Positions 6,361 through 9,942 of a stretch of 9,942 nt of DNA are shown here, piece after piece. Origin of the DNA: Hyphomicrobiales bacterium (GTDB taxonomy: Bacteria; Pseudomonadota; Alphaproteobacteria; Rhizobiales; Beijerinckiaceae); the NCBI GenBank assembly GCA_027489835.1, contig JAIXZF010000441.1:1-9942 (forward strand). Direction: 5' to 3'. The notes beneath the pieces were generated by a model. It ran no database searches, had not been told where the DNA came from, and saw only the letters and a list, made by a program, of their open reading frames with translations. The position numbers were made by a program, and so were the translations under genes. Position 1 is the stretch's first letter. Every line of letters starts with the position of its first letter.

Positions 6361-7623
6361 ATGAAGATTGCGATTTTCGGCCTCGGCTATGTCGGCCTGA
6401 CGGCGGCGGCATGCCTGACCAAGGAAGGCCACTCGGTCCTGGGCATCGACACGAGCGAGTCCAAGGTCCGTCAGATCATGGCCGGCATCTGCCCCATCGT
6501 CGAACCGGGGCTGGAGGACCTGCTGCTCGACGCGCTGGCGCAGGGCCGGCTCGCCTGCTTCACCGATGTCGCTGACCGGCTGGACGACTGCGACATGGCC
6601 ATCGTCTGCGTCGGCACGCCGAGCGGCCCCGACGGTTCGCACAACATGGGCTTCATCGCCGAGGTTTCGCGCCACATCGCGTCCGCGCTGGCTCCGGCGC
6701 GCGAAAGGCCCTTCACCGCAGTCTACCGCAGCACCATCCGCCCCGGCACGACGGACGAGCTGATCCGGCCGATCTTCGCCTCGCTCTTGGGCGAGGACAT
6801 GCCGAACGTCCACATCGTCTACAACCCGGAATTCCTGCGCGAATCCGTCAGCATCAAGGACTACTTCTCCCCGCCCAAGGTCGTCATCGGCACCGCCGAC
6901 GGCCAGCCCAACGCGCACATGCAGGAGATCAACCGCAACATCGACAGCAAGGTGTTCTTCACCCGCTATCGCGAGGCCGAGATCACCAAGTTCGTGGACA
7001 ACACCTTCCACGCCCTCAAGGTCAGCTTCGCCAACGAGATCGGGCGGCTCAGCATGGAGCTCGGCATCAGCCCGCAGATCGTGCACGAGATCTTCGTCTC
7101 GGACACCAAGCTCAACATCTCGCCCTATTACTTCCGGCCGGGCGGGGCCTTTGGCGGCTCCTGCCTGCCCAAGGATGTGAGGGCCTTCCAGCACATCTCG
7201 AGCACGCTCGGCGCCAACACGCCGCTGATCGACAGCCTCATCCGCTCCAACGAGGCGCACAAGCGCTACCTCTTCGACCGATGCGTCAAGGGCCTCGCGC
7301 CCGGCGCCAGGGTGCTGATGGTCGGCCTCGCCTTCAAGACCGCCAGCGACGACCTGCGCGAGAGCCCCAATGTCGACCTCGCGCGCTACCTGATCCAGGG
7401 CGGGTACGAGTTGCACGTCTACGATCCGAGCCTCGATCCGGCCAAGCTGATGGGCCAGAACCTTGGCTACGCCTACTCGCGGCTGCCGACGCTGGGCCAG
7501 ATCCTGCGTCCCCTCGAGGTGGTGCAGGCCTCCCATTACGACCTCGCCATCGACGCCAACGGCACCGCGGACCTGCTGGACCTGCAGGCCGGCCGCACTG
7601 TCGACATCCACACCCTGCGCTGA
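6361..7623 (+). CDS. AlgD-like GDP-mannose/UDP-glucose 6-dehydrogenase
   Basis: The enzyme oxidises a nucleotide-hexose to the uronic acid with two NAD+, supplying a charged sugar precursor in the cytoplasm. The 420-residue protein starts with the NAD-binding Rossmann motif GLGYVG (residues 7-12), followed by PIVEPGLE, CVGTPS, NPEFLRES and IKDY. The active-site loop is FGGSCLPKDVRA with C268 and K271, and later DDLRESPNVDLA. The wording of the loop (CLPKDVRA, after YYFRPGGAFGG) resembles Pseudomonas AlgD, where the catalytic cysteine is also residue 268, more than UDP-glucose dehydrogenases, which usually read CFPKD. GDP-mannose is therefore the favoured substrate, but UDP-sugars remain possible. 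ATG 6361 is chosen because the Rossmann strand begins there; GTG 6358 and ATG 6304 are in frame but add non-conserved residues. A weak GAAGAG lies 9 nt upstream. The gene begins the second block after the 265-bp gap. Confidence 0.92.
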   Translation: MKIAIFGLGYVGLTAAACLTKEGHSVLGIDTSESKVRQIMAGICPIVEPGLEDLLLDALAQGRLACFTDVADRLDDCDMAIVCVGTPSGPDGSHNMGFIAEVSRHIASALAPARERPFTAVYRSTIRPGTTDELIRPIFASLLGEDMPNVHIVYNPEFLRESVSIKDYFSPPKVVIGTADGQPNAHMQEINRNIDSKVFFTRYREAEITKFVDNTFHALKVSFANEIGRLSMELGISPQIVHEIFVSDTKLNISPYYFRPGGAFGGSCLPKDVRAFQHISSTLGANTPLIDSLIRSNEAHKRYLFDRCVKGLAPGARVLMVGLAFKTASDDLRESPNVDLARYLIQGGYELHVYDPSLDPAKLMGQNLGYAYSRLPTLGQILRPLEVVQASHYDLAIDANGTADLLDLQAGRTVDIHTLR

Positions 7624-7640
7624 AGCGTGCCCGTCATCCC

Positions 7641-7648
7641 GGGGGGAG
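7641..7648 (+). promoter_or_regulatory. Ribosome binding site deciding the start of the GT4 gene at 7656
   Basis: GGGGGGAG is 7 nt before ATG 7656. The reading frame stays open back to 7281 inside the dehydrogenase, so this site and the onset of the conserved fold decide the start. Confidence 0.6.
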
Positions 7649-7655
7649 CCTGACC

Positions 7656-8906
7656 ATGGAGATCGTCTCCGACATCCGCACGGCCCGCGAGACGCTGCGG
7701 CAGCGCCGTCCGCTCGACGGCCGCAAGGTCCTTATCATCGTCGAGAACCTGCCTGTCCCGTTCGACCGACGGGTCTGGCTCGAGGCCGGCACGCTGCGCG
7801 ACGCGGGCGCGCAGGTCGCGGTCATCTCGCCCACCGGCAAGGGCTTCACGGCGCATGAGGAGGTGATCGACGGGATCCATGTCTTCCGCCACGAATTGCC
7901 CGCCGACGCCGATTCCGCCCTCGGCTATCTCAGGGAGTACGGCGTCGCGCTCTGGTGGGAGCTGAGGCTGGCCATCAAGGTCTGGCGCCGCCTCGGCATC
8001 GACGTCATCCACGCCTGCAACCCGCCTGACCTCATCTTCCTCGTCGCGCTGCCCTTCAGGCTGATGGGCAAGAAGTTCATCTTCGATCACCACGACATCA
8101 ACCCGGAGCTCTACGAGGCGAAGTTCAACCGCCGGGATCTCTTCTGGAGGCTCATGCTGCTGTTCGAGCGGCTGACCTTCCGCCTCGCCGACGCCTCGAT
8201 CGCCACCAACGAGAGCTACAAGCGCATCGCCATCGAGCGCGGCGGCATGGAGCCGGACCGCGTCGCCATCGTGCGCAGCGGGCCCGACCTCTCGCGCTTC
8301 GGCCCGGTCGAGCCCGACCCCGCGCTGCGCAAGGGCCGCGCCCATCTCGTCGGCTATGTCGGCGTCATCGGCGAGCAGGAGGGCATGGACCTGCTGCTCG
8401 AGGCCGCCGCCCGCATCGTGCATGAACTCGGGCGCGACGACATCCAGTTCTGCATCGTCGGCGGGGGATCGAGCCTCGAGCAACTCCGCGCGCTGTCGGA
8501 CCGCCTCGGCCTGTCGGCCCATGTCGACTTCCTCGGCCGTGTGCCCGACCGCAAGCTGCTGGAGGTGCTCTCCACCGCCGATGTCTGCGTCAATCCGGAC
8601 AGGGTCAACCCGATGAACGACAAGTCCACGATGAACAAGATCATCGAGTACATGGCCATGTCGAAGCCTATCGTGCAGTTCGATGTCACCGAAGGACGCC
8701 ATTCGGCGCAGGACGCCTCGCTTTACGCCCGCCCCAACGATCCGGCCGACTTCGCCGACCGAATCTGCGAATTGCTGGCCGATCCCGCGCGCCGCGCCGA
8801 GATGGGCCGCATCGGCCGCGAGCGCGTCGAGCGCCACCTCTCCTGGGACCACCAGATCGGTCCGCTGGTCGGCATCTACCGCAAGGCCCTCGGGATGAAG
8901 GGCTGA
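7656..8906 (+). CDS. WbuB-like GT4 glycosyltransferase
   Basis: The 416-residue GT-B transferase belongs to the group often annotated WbuB/EPS glycosyltransferase. The N-terminal domain begins at about residue 24 (KVLIIVENLPVPFDRRVW), a hallmark of this group, and includes ACNPPDL and FDHHDINPELYE. The C-terminal domain has HLVGYVGVIGEQEGMDLLLEA, FCIVGGGSSLEQL and NDKSTMNKIIEYMAMSKPIVQF. In that last motif the second Glu of the usual EX7E pair is present (E331), but the first position is Lys (K323), which appears to be a subgroup trait and not a lesion. It should transfer a sugar to a lipid-linked intermediate. The start at 7656 follows a strong Shine-Dalgarno; the open frame reaching back to 7281 is overlap with the dehydrogenase and not protein. 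It lies 32 nt after the dehydrogenase and 5 nt before the next gene, so these are probably co-transcribed. Confidence 0.9.
   Translation: MEIVSDIRTARETLRQRRPLDGRKVLIIVENLPVPFDRRVWLEAGTLRDAGAQVAVISPTGKGFTAHEEVIDGIHVFRHELPADADSALGYLREYGVALWWELRLAIKVWRRLGIDVIHACNPPDLIFLVALPFRLMGKKFIFDHHDINPELYEAKFNRRDLFWRLMLLFERLTFRLADASIATNESYKRIAIERGGMEPDRVAIVRSGPDLSRFGPVEPDPALRKGRAHLVGYVGVIGEQEGMDLLLEAAARIVHELGRDDIQFCIVGGGSSLEQLRALSDRLGLSAHVDFLGRVPDRKLLEVLSTADVCVNPDRVNPMNDKSTMNKIIEYMAMSKPIVQFDVTEGRHSAQDASLYARPNDPADFADRICELLADPARRAEMGRIGRERVERHLSWDHQIGPLVGIYRKALGMKG
8897..8902 (+). promoter_or_regulatory. Ribosome binding site for the membrane polymerase/ligase gene
   Basis: GAAGGG lies 9 nt before ATG 8912, inside the end of the glycosyltransferase gene. 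It supports 8912 as the start, though ATG 8954 is a possible alternative. Confidence 0.4.
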
Positions 8907-8911
8907 ACGCG

Positions 8912-9942
8912 ATGGACCAGCGCGGCGCAGCCGGCGTGGCTCCCGCTCCGCCGATGGGTCGGCGTCGGCGCGCGGAAGCCCCGCGCTCCCGTCCCGTCAC
9001 GCTGGCGCGGGGCTTGGTCGAGAGGCTGCTGCTCGCCGTCTACATGGTGTCCTACGGCGCCATCGGCATCGACCTGCTGCACAGCGCGGTGAGGACGGGC
9101 GTGGAGGAAAACCCGTTCGCCGGGCACTTCAACCGGATGCGCTACGCGGCGATCATCGTCGCGCTGCTCCTCGTCGCGATCTCGGACACGGCTACGCGCC
9201 GCGTCGCCGTGCGCGGCGCGCTTCCGTTCCTGCCCTTCATCGCCGTGGCCGCGCTGACCATCGCGACCACGGACGACGCCTTCACGGCCGCCCGCTACCT
9301 CGTGCTGCTCGCCGGCATGGTCATGGGCTTCTCCATCATCATCGCGCGCATCGGGCTGCCCGCCGCGATGGGAGCGGCGCTGCATGTGCTGGCGGCGACG
9401 CTGGTCGCCAGCACGGCGCTGGCGGCGCTGGCGCCCGCGATCGGTCGCCACAGCGCGCTCGACATGCTCGAACTGGGCCATGTCGGCCGCTGGCGCGGCG
9501 TCTTCGGCCACAAGAACACGCTCGGAGCCTTCGCCGCGCTGGGCGCTCCGCTCCTGCTCTTCTACGGGCGGCTGATGCCGGCTCCACGCGCCTATCTGTG
9601 GCTGGCCCGGCTCTCGGCCGTCGCCTGCCTCGTCCTCGCGGGGTCTGTGAACTCGCTCCTGGGCGGCATGGCGGCCGTGGTGGCCTGCCTGCTCATCCGC
9701 CGCAGGGCGATGCAGAACCCGCTGGTCCTCGCCACGCTCGCGGTCGTCATCGCCTTCGCGCTGGCCGTGGCGATGGACGACATCTCGGCCGAGTTCCTGG
9801 GGCGCGACGCCACCTTCTCCGGCCGCACCATCGTCTGGAGCACGGTGCTGGACCTGTGGAAGAGCAACCCGCTGCTCGGCTATGGCTACGGGGCAGGCTC
9901 CGGCATCGTGCGGCCCTATCTCACGAGCATGCTGTTCCTCTC
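8912..9942 (+). CDS. O-antigen ligase / ExoQ-type polymerase family membrane protein (3' end outside window)
   Basis: The frame is open from ATG 8912 to the end of the window, 343 complete codons without a stop. The protein is strongly hydrophobic, with likely membrane helices at about residues 35-56, 78-91, 102-119, 128-147, 150-176, 203-220, 227-244, 247-263 and 270-288. A basic cytoplasmic N-terminus (RRRR at 17-20) precedes the first. Signature segments of the Wzy/WaaL/ExoQ superfamily are present: GRWRGVFGHKNTLG (192-205), FSGRTIVW (302-309) and NPLLGYGYG (319-327). The family joins polysaccharide repeat units or transfers chains on the periplasmic face of the inner membrane. In a cluster with transferases and a uronate pathway, polymerase is more likely than lipid A ligase, but the family members are hard to tell apart. 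The relatives are usually over 400 residues, so roughly the last fifth or more is missing here. The gene starts 5 nt after the preceding stop. Confidence 0.87.
   Translation, partial: MDQRGAAGVAPAPPMGRRRRAEAPRSRPVTLARGLVERLLLAVYMVSYGAIGIDLLHSAVRTGVEENPFAGHFNRMRYAAIIVALLLVAISDTATRRVAVRGALPFLPFIAVAALTIATTDDAFTAARYLVLLAGMVMGFSIIIARIGLPAAMGAALHVLAATLVASTALAALAPAIGRHSALDMLELGHVGRWRGVFGHKNTLGAFAALGAPLLLFYGRLMPAPRAYLWLARLSAVACLVLAGSVNSLLGGMAAVVACLLIRRRAMQNPLVLATLAVVIAFALAVAMDDISAEFLGRDATFSGRTIVWSTVLDLWKSNPLLGYGYGAGSGIVRPYLTSMLFL

Noticed and set aside
6217..7611. 464-codon open frame on the minus strand opposite the dehydrogenase
   Set aside because: It mirrors a gene with clear NAD-binding and active-site motifs. 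Its translation is low-complexity (rich in Val, Asp, Ala, Gly, Arg), as expected from the complement of high-GC3 codons, and has no recognisable domain.
7281..7655. Upstream extension of the third glycosyltransferase inside the dehydrogenase gene
   Set aside because: The extension is Arg/Pro-rich out-of-frame translation of the dehydrogenase. Conserved sequence and a strong ribosome binding site place the start at 7656.
7536..8852. 438-codon open frame on the minus strand opposite the third glycosyltransferase
   Set aside because: Same kind of antisense shadow. The plus-strand frame has the conserved glycosyltransferase motifs and a Shine-Dalgarno.
8876..9511. 211-codon minus-strand open frame at the end of the window
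   Set aside because: It is opposite the membrane polymerase/ligase gene, whose plus-strand translation shows membrane helices and family motifs. The minus-strand protein is His/Asp/Arg-rich and shows no family.
1..9942. Search by eye for CRISPR repeats, insertion-sequence ends, tRNA genes and direct repeats
   Set aside because: No regularly spaced repeats, transposase-like frame, terminal inverted repeats or tRNA cloverleaf elements were seen.

Overview
The window is about 10 kb of very GC-rich DNA, densely coding and entirely plus-strand. Almost every codon ends in G or C. Gene content and codon style suggest an alphaproteobacterium, most likely Hyphomicrobiales (Rhizobiales), but no rRNA or other taxonomic marker is present, so this is inference. 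The region is the inside of a surface-polysaccharide (exopolysaccharide, capsule or O-antigen-like) biosynthesis locus. Both ends cut through genes, so the locus continues on both sides.

Block 1 (1-6095) is a run of five genes whose ends overlap by 1 or 4 bases, so they are very probably one operon with coupled translation. In order they are: the 3' part of a GT4 glycosyltransferase fused to a SAM-dependent methyltransferase; a short left-handed beta-helix (serine-acetyltransferase-like) O-acetyltransferase; a GT4 glycosyltransferase; a heparinase II/III-family polysaccharide lyase with no visible signal peptide; and a PPP-type metallophosphoesterase. A gap of 265 bp (6096-6360) follows. It contains no gene I can support, but has a perfect 6-bp inverted repeat.

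Block 2 (6361-9942) holds an AlgD-like GDP-mannose/UDP-glucose dehydrogenase, a WbuB-like GT4 glycosyltransferase, and the first 343 codons of an O-antigen ligase/ExoQ-type polymerase membrane protein that runs off the window. The two gaps inside this block are 32 and 5 nt.

Taken together, the genes can supply a nucleotide-activated uronic acid (dehydrogenase) and add sugars to a growing repeat unit (three glycosyltransferases). They can also decorate it with methyl and acetyl groups, polymerise or ligate it (O-antigen ligase family), and cleave a uronate-containing polymer (heparinase II/III family). The phosphatase is the outlier and may be a regulator of the pathway. I found no mobile elements, CRISPR arrays, tRNAs or rRNAs. 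The least ordinary points are the glycosyltransferase-methyltransferase fusion, the apparently cytoplasmic lyase, and the phosphatase translationally coupled to it.
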